NCBI GenBank assembly: GCA_964503355.1
Contig: CAZCZS010000009.1
Location: forward strand, 1 to 36,080
Source of the DNA: Mesoaciditoga sp964503355
GTDB lineage: Bacteria; Thermotogota; Thermotogae; Mesoaciditogales; Mesoaciditogaceae
Direction: 5' to 3'
DNA length: 36,080 nt
In this document: in pieces, positions 7,426-14,894 of the stretch
How positions within the stretch are numbered: position 1 is the first letter of the stretch
Layout: each line of letters starts with the position of its first letter
The notes under the pieces: generated by a model
What the model was told of the DNA's origin: nothing
Seen by the model: only the letters and a program-made list of their open reading frames with translations
Database searches by the model: none
Translations under genes and position numbers: made by a program

Positions 7426-7865
7426 CTGTATCCCACTTTCACCTCTGGAGACCACAGAGCGAAGTTGACGAATTGAGCCGAATCGTTTATAGCTTTCAAA
7501 CCTTTGAAGAATCCAAGTGTTATTTCGAAGTTATGAAATTTGAGCTCGCCCTCTGCAAATACGGAAAAAAGGATCGCATTCGTACCGTTGAAGGCGAAGA
7601 GGAGAGAAGTATCGATACCGCCGACGATCATGGTGATGATAGGATTATTCTTCGGAATTTGCCATTTCATTCCTAGCCTTTGACTCAAGAGAAAAGCCGT
7701 TTGATTTCCCGATAAAGCCGTTGAAATGTAAAGATTTCCCCCACCTTGGGTGAGCATCACTCCAAAAGACGAATCGAAGTAGCCGACTTGTAAACTATAT
7801 GAAAAACTCATAACGCTCAAACAAGCAATCGCCATAAGAGCAACGAGAATCGCTTTTTTATCCAT
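7419..7865 (-). CDS. Small exported protein of unknown function
   Basis: The 148-residue product begins MDKKAILVALMAIACLSVMSFS, a clear signal peptide; a cysteine lies inside the hydrophobic stretch but without a convincing lipobox. The mature part is rich in glycine and alternating hydrophobic/polar residues (FGVMLTQGGGNLYIS, ITLGFFKGLK, VKVGYRW). This is compatible with a beta-rich or small barrel-like envelope protein, and its terminal aromatic residue is typical of outer-membrane strands. The frame is open to 7889 but the AAGGTG ribosome site favours ATG 7865. It is the first gene of the leftward operon, and its stop overlaps the start of mnmE. I do not recognise a family, and the link with mnmE may be only co-transcription. 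Confidence 0.7.
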   Translation of the reverse strand: MDKKAILVALMAIACLSVMSFSYSLQVGYFDSSFGVMLTQGGGNLYISTALSGNQTAFLLSQRLGMKWQIPKNNPIITMIVGGIDTSLLFAFNGTNAILFSVFAEGELKFHNFEITLGFFKGLKAINDSAQFVNFALWSPEVKVGYRW

Positions 7866-7903
7866 TTCCACACCTTCTTGCAAATTCAACTTCTTTCATA
7901 AAG

Positions 7904-7931
7904 ATCTTACCACATTCAAAGCAAAGTTCAC
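7904..7931 (-). promoter_or_regulatory. Candidate promoter of the exported protein-mnmE-gltX-cysS operon
   Basis: On the minus strand an extended -10 (TGGTAAGAT, hexamer at 7904-7909) has a weak GTGAAC -35 16 bases upstream (7926-7931). It lies about 40 bases before the start codon at 7865. Confidence 0.4.
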
Positions 7932-7962
7932 TTGATTTTTAAAAAAATGAATACTTCAAATG

Positions 7963-7991
7963 TTGACTTTGAAAAAAATATAAGATATAAT
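7963..7991 (+). promoter_or_regulatory. Strong sigma-A promoter of the polyamine operon
   Basis: TTGACT (7963-7968) and TATAAT (7986-7991) are separated by 17 bases. Transcription is predicted to begin near 7998, leaving an unusually long leader of about 158 bases before the regulator gene. Confidence 0.7.
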
Positions 7992-8011
7992 GTTTAGCGC
8001 TGTTAATCATT

Positions 8012-8066
8012 ATGTTTAATAACATATAAATTGAATGCATATTAAATGAGTATAATGGTCATTATA
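8012..8066. promoter_or_regulatory. Two palindromes in the leader of the polyamine operon
   Basis: TATGTT-TAAT-AACATA (8011-8026; 6-base arms) and TATAATG-GT-CATTATA (8051-8066; 7-base arms) are perfect inverted repeats. The second contains its own TATAAT. Such sites suit a dimeric HTH regulator, most simply the XRE-cupin protein encoded just downstream acting on its own operon. That is inference from position only. Confidence 0.45.
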
Positions 8067-8099
8067 TAAGAGAAGATAACTCCGAAGATTACGCTTTTT

Positions 8100-8140
8100 A
8101 TGATAAAAGAGTGAGTTTATTATTTTAAACTTTTTATCAT
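8100..8140 (+). promoter_or_regulatory. Long leader hairpin just before the ribosome site of the XRE-cupin gene
   Basis: ATGATAAAA (8100-8108) pairs with TTTTATCAT (8132-8140), and inside it AGTTTA (8114-8119) pairs with TAAACT (8126-8131). A five-base bulge lies on the 5' side and the loop has six bases. The stem is AU-rich (15 pairs) and ends five bases before TAAGGAG, so it could affect ribosome access. It lacks a following U-tract and is not a terminator. Confidence 0.45.
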
Positions 8141-8155
8141 CATTAAGGAGAAAAA

Positions 8156-8689
8156 ATGGAAATAGGAGAAAAATTAAAAAGGTTACGTCTTTCGAGAGGA
8201 TTCACTCAAGAAGAGTTGGCAGAAAGGGCGGATTTGACAAAAGGATTTATATCCCTTTTGGAAAGGGATAAAACTTCTCCCTCTATAGCGACGTTGGAGC
8301 AGTTGTTGGACGTGTTGGGAGTGAGTTTGAAACAGTTTTTTTCAGAGGAAAATTCCACGCAGGTTGTGTTCACGAAAAAAGATAGGGTTCCCCTTTACGA
8401 TGAGCCCGAAGGGGTTAAAACCCAGCTGTTGATACCGGGAGTTGAGGATAAAAAGATAGACCCGCGATTGGTTACTTTAAAACCAGGAAGTGAAACCGAA
8501 GCTGAAGATTACCACGAAGGAGAAGAATTCGGATACGTCATAGAAGGTAGTCTTGAACTTTGGCTTGACGACACGAAATACAAAGTCAAAAGCGGGGAAT
8601 GCTTTTATTACAAAGCCGATCACAGACATCAGATAAGAAACACTTCAAAGAGCAAGAAAACCGTTTTTTTATGGATAACTATAGATTGA
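8156..8689 (+). CDS. XRE-family regulator with cupin domain
   Basis: The 177-residue product has an N-terminal helix-turn-helix (about 5-60; LRLSRGFTQEELAERADLTKGFISLLERDKTSPS) followed by a C-terminal single cupin domain (about 103-175) with HEGEEFGYVIEGSLE at 120-134 and DHRHQIRN near 156-163. This architecture is that of PuuR-like regulators that sense a small ligand in the cupin. Its position directly before speD and speE, as in T. maritima, argues for control of spermidine synthesis; the leader palindromes are candidate binding sites. The ribosome site TAAGGAG at five bases fixes the start. DNA-binding and cupin assignments are firm; the polyamine ligand is inferred. Confidence 0.9.
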   Translation: MEIGEKLKRLRLSRGFTQEELAERADLTKGFISLLERDKTSPSIATLEQLLDVLGVSLKQFFSEENSTQVVFTKKDRVPLYDEPEGVKTQLLIPGVEDKKIDPRLVTLKPGSETEAEDYHEGEEFGYVIEGSLELWLDDTKYKVKSGECFYYKADHRHQIRNTSKSKKTVFLWITID

Positions 8690-8716
8690 AACAAATAAAG
8701 AATGGAGGCGTGGCCG

Positions 8717-9124
8717 ATGAAATCATTGGGAAGACATCTGTTGGTTGAATTTTACGGTTGTGATGCAAAAGTGTTGGATGATGTAGCCGCTATAGAAGAT
8801 CATATGAGGACGGCGGCACGAAAAGCGAATTCCACAATAGTGAATTCCACATTTCACAGGTTCAGTCCCTACGGTGTTAGTGGAGTTGTGGTCATAGCTG
8901 AATCTCATCTTTCAATTCACACGTGGCCGGAATACGGATACGCGGCTGTGGATCTTTTCACTTGTGGCGAATCCGTCGATCCATGGAAGGCATTCGAATA
9001 TCTTAAAGATGTGTTGAAATCAAAAAGAGAGTCCACGATGGAACTCAAAAGAGGAGAATACGAAAAGATAGGAATTCCGGAAGATTCAAGCTACAAAGCG
9101 TTAGAGGGTGTTGAAATTGGCTAA
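8717..9124 (+). CDS. speD: S-adenosylmethionine decarboxylase proenzyme
   Basis: Makes decarboxylated S-adenosylmethionine, the aminopropyl donor for spermidine. It is a class 1B bacterial enzyme of 135 residues, self-cleaved at E62-S63 to generate the pyruvoyl group on S63 (AESHLSIHTW). Processing and catalytic residues H68 and C83 (LFTCGE) are also present, at the same numbers as in T. maritima SpeD. The frame is open from ATG 8702, but GGAGG eight bases before ATG 8717 and the family N-terminus MKSLGRHLLVEFYGCD fix the start at 8717. It lies 27 bases after the regulator gene and overlaps speE by 17 bases. Confidence 0.97.
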   Translation: MKSLGRHLLVEFYGCDAKVLDDVAAIEDHMRTAARKANSTIVNSTFHRFSPYGVSGVVVIAESHLSIHTWPEYGYAAVDLFTCGESVDPWKAFEYLKDVLKSKRESTMELKRGEYEKIGIPEDSSYKALEGVEIG

Positions 9125-9971
9125 AAGTGATTCTGCACTACAGTTCAACGAGATATTTTGCAACGGAAATGTGGGCTCTTTTTTCAAAATAGACAAGGTT
9201 AATTTCACAAAACAGAGTAAATTTCAAAGAATAGATATTTTTGAAAGCTCGGAACTTGGAAGGATATTTTCTCTCGATGGGGTTACGATGTTGAACGAGA
9301 GGTGGGAATTCACCTACCATGAAATGATAGCTCATGTTCCGATGTTTTCACATGAGAATCCAAAAACGGTTCTTGTCATAGGCGGAGGAGACGGTGGAAC
9401 CGTTCGGGAGGTTTTGAAACATCCATCCGTTGAAAAAGTGGATCTTGTTGAAATAGATCCGGATGTTATAGAAGCGTGCAAGAAGTACCTACCTTCCACG
9501 GCTTCGAAATTGTCAGATGAAAGGGTTTCGATATACAACGAAGACGGAAAGAATTTCGTGATGAAAAGAAAAGATGAGTATGACGTGATAATAGTCGATT
9601 CAACGGATCCTTACAAAGGAGCTGGCAAATCTCTTTTCACCGAAGAATTTTACGCCGGGTGCAGAGATGCTCTAAAAGAAAATGGGGTTTTTTCGGCCGA
9701 AGCGGAGAATCCGGTTTACGATGGAAAAGAGATGGAAAGATGCTTTGAAGAGATGAGAAAAGCTTTTCCAATAGTCAGGCCTTACACGGCGTTTGTTCCA
9801 ATGTATCCATCGGGATTTTGGGTCTTTGCCTACGCCTCAAAGAACGTTCAGCCAACTTTGAAAGAGGAAAAAAGAATAGAAGAGATCACGGGTACTCTCT
9901 TCTATTACAACGCTGAGATACATTCTTCTTCCTTTACCCTTCCCACTTTTCTGAAAAAACTCATCGGTTGA
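9108..9971 (+). CDS. speE: Spermidine synthase (polyamine aminopropyltransferase)
   Basis: Transfers the aminopropyl group from decarboxylated S-adenosylmethionine to putrescine or, in thermophiles, sometimes to agmatine or longer amines. The 287-residue product has a small N-terminal beta domain and a Rossmann core with GGGDGG at 92-97, the acidic DLVEIDPDVIE (112-122) that binds the ribose, and the catalytic DSTDP at 164-168 with D164. The frame starts GTG at 9108, within speD; TTG 9111 or 9117 are alternatives. The 17-base overlap with speD suggests translational coupling. It ends three bases from convergent nnrD with no visible terminator. Confidence 0.95.
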   Translation: MLKLAKSDSALQFNEIFCNGNVGSFFKIDKVNFTKQSKFQRIDIFESSELGRIFSLDGVTMLNERWEFTYHEMIAHVPMFSHENPKTVLVIGGGDGGTVREVLKHPSVEKVDLVEIDPDVIEACKKYLPSTASKLSDERVSIYNEDGKNFVMKRKDEYDVIIVDSTDPYKGAGKSLFTEEFYAGCRDALKENGVFSAEAENPVYDGKEMERCFEEMRKAFPIVRPYTAFVPMYPSGFWVFAYASKNVQPTLKEEKRIEEITGTLFYYNAEIHSSSFTLPTFLKKLIG

Positions 9972-9974
9972 TTT

Positions 9975-11519
9975 TCATTTTGAGGTAAGCTCTTTTAGAA
10001 CCTTTGGAATGTTATCAACGAGGTCTTGTGGTATCAAAGAGGCCTCGTTGTTTTTTTCGGCGTAAAGTTCAGCGGCTCTTCCGTGAACGTAAGCTGCGAG
10101 TTTCAACGCGTTTTCCAAACTTACCTTTTGCGCCACGAAACCAGCTATCATTCCCGTCAAAACATCACCGCTTCCCCCTGTTGCCAACCCCGTGTTGCCT
10201 GTCACATTCAAATAATATCTACCATCTGGTGTGGCTATAACCGTTGTGGCGCCTTTCAACAAAACGTGGACGTTCTTTTGCACGGCAAAATCCACGGCGT
10301 ATTTGACCGGATTTGATATGATTTCTTTCACATCTTTCGAGATAAGACGTGCGAATTCTCCAGGATGTGGAGTTATCGCCATCTTTTGTGAGAAAGTAAC
10401 GTTTTCTATATCCTTAGAGAGTAAATTTAGAGCATCCGCATCCAAAATTATCGGTTTGTCAAATGTTGAGATCAGCCATTTTATCACTTCTCCAGTTTCA
10501 AAATTCGTTCCAAGACCAGGCCCTATTGCGAGTACATCAGCTTTTTCCATTAAAGCTTCTATATTCTGTCTGGCATTTACAGCAAGGAATCCATCCTGAG
10601 TAGCCGGTAAGGGAAAGGAAATGGCTTCGGGCATCGTGGATGTGACGACGGTGTTGAAAGGCTGTGGAACTCCCACCGTGACGAGTCCCGCTCCCACTCT
10701 CAACGCTCCCGAAACCACAAGAACGGGTGCTCCAGTGTATTTGCGCGATCCGGATATTATCAGTACTCTTCCAAAAGTTCCCTTGTGTGATTGTCTTGGT
10801 CTGTACGGAAGATAGTTTTTCGCATCGTTGAAGGTGATAAGCTCACCTTTCAAATTCATTTCCTTCATCAGAGCGGGAGCCAATCCTATTCTACCTATTT
10901 TAATCTTTCCACAATACTCTTTGCCGGGATAAAGGAGCATTCCACTTTTTAACAGTCCAAACGTCACCGTCATATCCGCTTGTATACTTCGTCCTAATAT
11001 CTTACCGGTGTTACTTTCCAATCCACTCGGCAAATCGACGGAAACCGTGTATTTTGAGTACTCGTTGATCAGATCTATCAACATCTTAAGCTCATCGGAA
11101 ACAAGACTCGAAGCGCCTGTACCCAAAATTCCGTCCAAGACCACATCCGCGTTTTGAATCATAACTTTCACTTTTTCTTTGTTGGAAGATTCGTATTTTT
11201 CAACTCTTATCCCCATCTTTTTCAGTATTTCAAGGTGTTTTTTGGGAAGTTTTCCAGTTGGTTCGCCAAGTGCCAAAAGCACTTCTACGTTGCAACCGGC
11301 CTCTATGAAATTTCTGGCCGATGCCATCGCATCTCCACCGTTGTTACCTTTACCGGCGACAACGAGGACGTTCTTTCCGTAAAGATTTTCCATTTCATCT
11401 TCAACCGCCAAGAAAAGTGATATCGCGGCGTGTTCCATCATAAGCCATTCGTCAACACCGTATCTGTTCGCGTTTTCTATTTCTAAAGCTTTCATCTCCT
11501 CTTTACTTACTATCTTCAT
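9975..11519 (-). CDS. nnr: Bifunctional NAD(P)H-hydrate epimerase / ADP-dependent dehydratase
   Basis: Repairs hydrated NAD(P)H. The N-terminal half (about 1-215) is the NnrE/YjeF_N epimerase with GKGNNGGDAMASARNF at 56-71. The C-terminal half (about 235-510) is the NnrD ribokinase-fold dehydratase with HKGTFGRVLIISGS, GPGLGTNFE, TPHPGEFARL and the nucleotide-site GGSGDVLTGMIAGF. At 514 residues it is the normal fused bacterial form. The ATG is placed by GGAGGT seven bases upstream and lies inside the end of the preceding gene (17-base overlap). A second in-frame ATG (M9) lacks a correctly spaced ribosome site. It forms a leftward group with two exported proteins of unknown role. Confidence 0.95.
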   Translation of the reverse strand: MKIVSKEEMKALEIENANRYGVDEWLMMEHAAISLFLAVEDEMENLYGKNVLVVAGKGNNGGDAMASARNFIEAGCNVEVLLALGEPTGKLPKKHLEILKKMGIRVEKYESSNKEKVKVMIQNADVVLDGILGTGASSLVSDELKMLIDLINEYSKYTVSVDLPSGLESNTGKILGRSIQADMTVTFGLLKSGMLLYPGKEYCGKIKIGRIGLAPALMKEMNLKGELITFNDAKNYLPYRPRQSHKGTFGRVLIISGSRKYTGAPVLVVSGALRVGAGLVTVGVPQPFNTVVTSTMPEAISFPLPATQDGFLAVNARQNIEALMEKADVLAIGPGLGTNFETGEVIKWLISTFDKPIILDADALNLLSKDIENVTFSQKMAITPHPGEFARLISKDVKEIISNPVKYAVDFAVQKNVHVLLKGATTVIATPDGRYYLNVTGNTGLATGGSGDVLTGMIAGFVAQKVSLENALKLAAYVHGRAAELYAEKNNEASLIPQDLVDNIPKVLKELTSK

Positions 11520-12945
11520 AATCGTTACCTCCCATGCTCATAAGTTTCATCGCCAAATTGTATTCTCTTTGGGCTTCTTCGAATTTTCCGATCTTTTCAT
11601 AAAAGTTGGCCAATTTGAGATGCCATCTGAAATCTTCAGGCGATTTGGAAAGTCTTCGCATGTAGAAATTCATTTCCATGCCCTTTAAGTTCAAAATTCT
11701 GTATAAAGACAATCTTAACCTCGGAATAGAGAAGAAGAATGCCAAAAATCCCATTCCAATCAAGAGGTAGTAATACGATCTTTCAATTTCAATTTCTCTA
11801 CCTTTTTCGTTTTTTGCGGTTGATGTCGCTTGACTTTTGTTTACGTTAAAGACGTCATTCTTGTTTTTTTCACCTGAATTGTAAATCAAATTCGAGTTCA
11901 AGGTAAGAGCCATAAGCTTTGGAGAATTCGGATCGTTCGGATATTTTGTGGCCAGTTTTCGTATATCCGATACCGTGGATCGAGAAACGTTGACTTTAGA
12001 AGTACCCAATTTCTGAATTAAGAGATCGACGTATACGGAAAGCTCTTGGGATAAACTTTTTCTGTATTGGAGCGGAAAATCTCGAATTGCTCTGAAAAAC
12101 GTTGGAACGTACTCAAAGTACATTTTCATCTTTTTGGCTGTGGATAATTGACGGGTGGCGTTTGAAATGGACGTGTACAAAGATAGATACTTCGAAGTCA
12201 TGTATTTCCATTGAAGTAAGTTGGGATCCATTTTTGCGTTGGAAAAAGACGAAATGAGATTTTCAAATTCCACCACGCTTAGCCCCTGTTGAGCCTGTTC
12301 GATGCTCAGTCCACTGAGCCAAACGTAGGTTTTCATGTAAAGCGTACGTATGTCGTATGGTGTCAACGTCGTCGCTATGAATTTAGCTCCGTCTTCATCG
12401 AAAACGTCTGGCTGTAAGGTTATCGCTTGAGCTAAAAAACTCCAAAAAGAAGAGGTATCTTCCTTCGGAAGAAAGGTGGATAAACTTGGAATTTTGTACA
12501 AATACTTCATCTTTTTAAAGTATCTCAAAGCGTCCACATAATCACCTTCGTTGATGTGAGAGAAGAAATTCGAGTAGTCTTGAGCGATGTCAAAGATGTT
12601 AAAAACCAACGAAAAGTCTTTGGGAAGAACGCTTATTTTACTCGATGCAAGTGAGGAGTAGAAGGCGTCTTTGTTTTCTTCTATGATGGTCCTCGCCACT
12701 TTGATTTGAGAGGTTGAGTGAGCGCTTTCAAGTATTTTGATTTTCGAGTAAACTTCGTTGGCCACTTTCAAGATGGTTGAAGATGATGGATTGGCAAGAA
12801 CCAATCCTATTACCTTTTCACGCGCTTCATACAAGGTAGAAGGATTTTTGGACAACTTCACCACCTCTTCTAAAGAGGTGGCGAAGATATTCGAAAAGAT
12901 AACCAACAACAGAGTTAACGCCAACAAAAATGATGTTTTTTTCAT
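11503..12945 (-). CDS. Exported/membrane protein with C-terminal TPR-like segment, function unknown
   Basis: The 480-residue product starts MKKTSFLLALTLLLVIFSNIFA, a signal peptide. It then has about 370 residues of helical sequence with no recognised domain, and a hydrophobic segment at about 395-415 (YYLLIGMGFLAFFFSI) followed by basic residues (RLRLSLYR). The last 40 residues match a tetratricopeptide repeat (FRWHLKLANFYEKIGKFEEAQREYNLAMKL, pattern only). The layout suggests an extracytoplasmic helical domain, one transmembrane anchor and a short TPR tail on the cytoplasmic side. ATG 12945 is favoured by GGAG six bases upstream over the in-frame ATG at 12957. It starts two bases after the stop of the TolC-like gene, so the two are co-translated. 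Confidence 0.75.
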   Translation of the reverse strand: MKKTSFLLALTLLLVIFSNIFATSLEEVVKLSKNPSTLYEAREKVIGLVLANPSSSTILKVANEVYSKIKILESAHSTSQIKVARTIIEENKDAFYSSLASSKISVLPKDFSLVFNIFDIAQDYSNFFSHINEGDYVDALRYFKKMKYLYKIPSLSTFLPKEDTSSFWSFLAQAITLQPDVFDEDGAKFIATTLTPYDIRTLYMKTYVWLSGLSIEQAQQGLSVVEFENLISSFSNAKMDPNLLQWKYMTSKYLSLYTSISNATRQLSTAKKMKMYFEYVPTFFRAIRDFPLQYRKSLSQELSVYVDLLIQKLGTSKVNVSRSTVSDIRKLATKYPNDPNSPKLMALTLNSNLIYNSGEKNKNDVFNVNKSQATSTAKNEKGREIEIERSYYYLLIGMGFLAFFFSIPRLRLSLYRILNLKGMEMNFYMRRLSKSPEDFRWHLKLANFYEKIGKFEEAQREYNLAMKLMSMGGNDYEDSK

Positions 12946-12946
12946 C

Positions 12947-13954
12947 TCATTCTCCAAAATACGTGTAAAGATACCATGTTTTTAAGAGTTTTATGCAGTA
13001 AAGATCTCTTTCATAACCTAACAAGGAAATTTGATGGGATATGCTTTCAACTTCTGATTTACTGGCTTTTCCGTTAAGATATTCTCCGTACGTTTGAGAG
13101 TAATCTTCAAACATCTTTGAGATTCGTTTGTCGTAAGCTTTGACTATCGTCGACAGGATATGGATGTTTCTAAAATACATCTCTTTCTTAGTATTCAACA
13201 ACTCGCTTTCAACGTTTTCGCTTTGACTTTTCAAAGTGACATCGCTATTCCAAGAGTAGCTCAAAAACGCCTCCAAACTCAAACTTTTAGAATATTCCGC
13301 CTTTATTCCAATGGATAGATTCGGTTCATTTCTCGTGATACTTTGAAAAGGGTAAGGAACGTATTTTTGAGGTATTTTTGGGATGTTCAACTTTGGAAAA
13401 TCGAGATCTTTCAAATGCACGCTTAAAAGTTTACCAAGTACCTCCACATCGTAATCATAAGCTGAAGTATCAAGTGCGATCTCGGATTGATTTTGTAAAG
13501 AAGTACTCTGAGATGACAGTTGATTTATCTCCCTTTTCTTTAACATAGCGTCGAAGAAGAGATCTATCACCTCTGTTTTCAGTTTCATCTTATCACTCAT
13601 GTGTTTAAGCAGTATTTCATCTGAAATGGATTCGTATTCAAACGGCTTGAATTTCAACGCCACTCCAAAATTTTCGCCTGAAAGTGTTGCCGTCAAATGA
13701 AGTGATTTCGACAGTTCAACGTCCAACGTGGCGACACCAGTCAAAGTGGGGTTGGTCGAAAGCGTCAAATCGCTTTCGCCATTCACGCTTATACCACTCA
13801 CGCCTACAAGGTTTGAAAGGGCATCTGCGTAACTCAGGTTGGAAACCTCGTTGGCCAAGTCCAAAAGTTCTTCTATGCTTTGTGCCAGTGATGGCGTTAC
13901 ACATATCAACACTATGGAAATGATGAGTATGAACATCATCGCCTTTTTTTTCAT
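12947..13954 (-). CDS. Exported protein resembling a TolC/outer-membrane-efflux fold
   Basis: The 335-residue product starts MKKKAMMFILIISIVLICVTPSLAQS, a signal peptide. The rest shows two similar halves: a stretch of alternating strands (LTGVATLDVELSKSLHLTATL; SIGIKAEYSKSLSLEAFLSY), each followed by a long helical region (SDKMKLKTEVIDLFFDAMLKK; NVESELLNTKKEMYFRNIHIL, continuing to the end). Two repeats of paired strands plus long helices are the plan of TolC-family outer-membrane proteins. I infer that relation from pattern, not from a motif. The frame is open to 13996, but AAGGTG six bases before ATG 13954 sets the start. It heads the leftward group with the TPR protein and nnr; no efflux pump gene is nearby. 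Confidence 0.65.
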   Translation of the reverse strand: MKKKAMMFILIISIVLICVTPSLAQSIEELLDLANEVSNLSYADALSNLVGVSGISVNGESDLTLSTNPTLTGVATLDVELSKSLHLTATLSGENFGVALKFKPFEYESISDEILLKHMSDKMKLKTEVIDLFFDAMLKKREINQLSSQSTSLQNQSEIALDTSAYDYDVEVLGKLLSVHLKDLDFPKLNIPKIPQKYVPYPFQSITRNEPNLSIGIKAEYSKSLSLEAFLSYSWNSDVTLKSQSENVESELLNTKKEMYFRNIHILSTIVKAYDKRISKMFEDYSQTYGEYLNGKASKSEVESISHQISLLGYERDLYCIKLLKTWYLYTYFGE

Positions 13955-14021
13955 GATTTTCACCTTCTTCAAGAGCAAACACGGATGAAAATGCACTCAC
14001 CTTGTCAAGTTCACCTTTGAA

Positions 14022-14033
14022 TATGATATCATA
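14022..14033. promoter_or_regulatory. Perfect palindrome in the divergent region before the LysM-M23 and TolC-like genes
   Basis: TATGATATCATA is a perfect 12-base palindrome in the short divergent gap. It lies 20 bases after a TTGTCA (14002-14007) that could be a -35 box for the rightward gene, with TATCAT inside the palindrome as a loosely spaced -10. A role as operator is possible but unproven. Confidence 0.3.
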
Positions 14034-14058
14034 CTTAGCGAATAAGGTGGTGAAATCG

Positions 14059-14892
14059 TTGAGAAGATCCATTTTTTTTGTTTTCATTATATATGTTCTA
14101 TCCATTTTCTACATGGGATACACCGTGAACTACTACACCATAAAAGAAGGTGATAGTCTGAGCGTGATAGCTCAAAAATTGAAAGTTTCGGTGAATTCCA
14201 TACTAGATGTGAATCTCATGATAAGCGCGAATAAGATATACGCTGGAGAAAAGATAATGTACACGAAACCAGATGGGATTTTTCAAGTTGTAAATGAGGG
14301 ACAGGCTTTATGGTACATAGCGGCGGAATATTTCACGACGATCAAAAGTATTTTGAAGAGCAACAAGATAAAGAATCCTAACTTGTTATTTCCTGGAGAA
14401 AAGCTTTTCATTCCAACGGATATCATGTGCGAAACATCCGATAAAAAGACGGGTGTTATATGGCCAGTTTTTGGTATGATCACATCTCCGTACGGTTGGA
14501 GAGTAAATCCCATTACCCATCGAAAGGAATTCCACGCCGGTGTAGATATAGGAGCTCCAGAAGGGACGCCGGTTTTTTCAGCGATAAGTGGCGTTGTAAC
14601 TTACGCGGGATGGTACGGTGGATATGGAAATATGGTTCAAATTTTCAACGGACGTATGCTCACCAGATATGGACACCTTTCAAAAATAGATTGTTACGTT
14701 GGGGAACATGTTAAACAGGGTATGTTAATAGGAAGAATAGGTTCAACTGGTCTTAGCACGGGCCCCCACCTTCATTTTGAGATAAGAATAAAGGGAACGC
14801 CTTACAATCCTTTGGGCTATTTACCTTACGCTTATTGGTCTGGAGAGGGAAAAAAATTACCCACCCCTTTTGAAGAGGGAATGGGCTATTAA
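14059..14892 (+). CDS. Membrane-anchored LysM / M23-family peptidoglycan endopeptidase
   Basis: Counted from TTG 14059 (277 residues): an N-terminal signal anchor with a basic start (RRSIFFVFIIYVLSIFY), two LysM peptidoglycan-binding domains at about 25-69 (YTIKEGDSLSVIAQKL) and 74-120 (VNEGQALWYIAAEYF), and a C-terminal M23 peptidase at about 140-245. The zinc ligands of M23 are present: HxxxD as H159-A-G-V-D163, H206 (RYGHLS) and HLH at 237-239. It should act on cell-wall cross-links in the periplasm, as a lysostaphin/NlpD-like enzyme or activator. The frame is open to TTG 14002, but AAGGTGG eight bases before TTG 14059 and the signal sequence favour the later start; GTG 14050 is also possible. 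Confidence 0.92.
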   Translation: MRRSIFFVFIIYVLSIFYMGYTVNYYTIKEGDSLSVIAQKLKVSVNSILDVNLMISANKIYAGEKIMYTKPDGIFQVVNEGQALWYIAAEYFTTIKSILKSNKIKNPNLLFPGEKLFIPTDIMCETSDKKTGVIWPVFGMITSPYGWRVNPITHRKEFHAGVDIGAPEGTPVFSAISGVVTYAGWYGGYGNMVQIFNGRMLTRYGHLSKIDCYVGEHVKQGMLIGRIGSTGLSTGPHLHFEIRIKGTPYNPLGYLPYAYWSGEGKKLPTPFEEGMGY

Positions 14893-14894
14893 AA

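Noticed and set aside
8001..8012. 12-base word TGTTAATCATTA shared with the minus strand of the 26355-26373 palindrome
   Set aside because: Shared 12-mers are expected by chance many times in an AT-rich window of this size, and the flanks differ.
8100..8140. Reading the leader hairpin as a rho-independent terminator
   Set aside because: The stem is AU-rich and is followed by the ribosome site, not a U-tract.
13716..14105. Leftward open frame of about 130 codons across the divergent region
   Set aside because: It runs in another frame through the TolC-like gene and the intergenic gap, with no ribosome site or family likeness.
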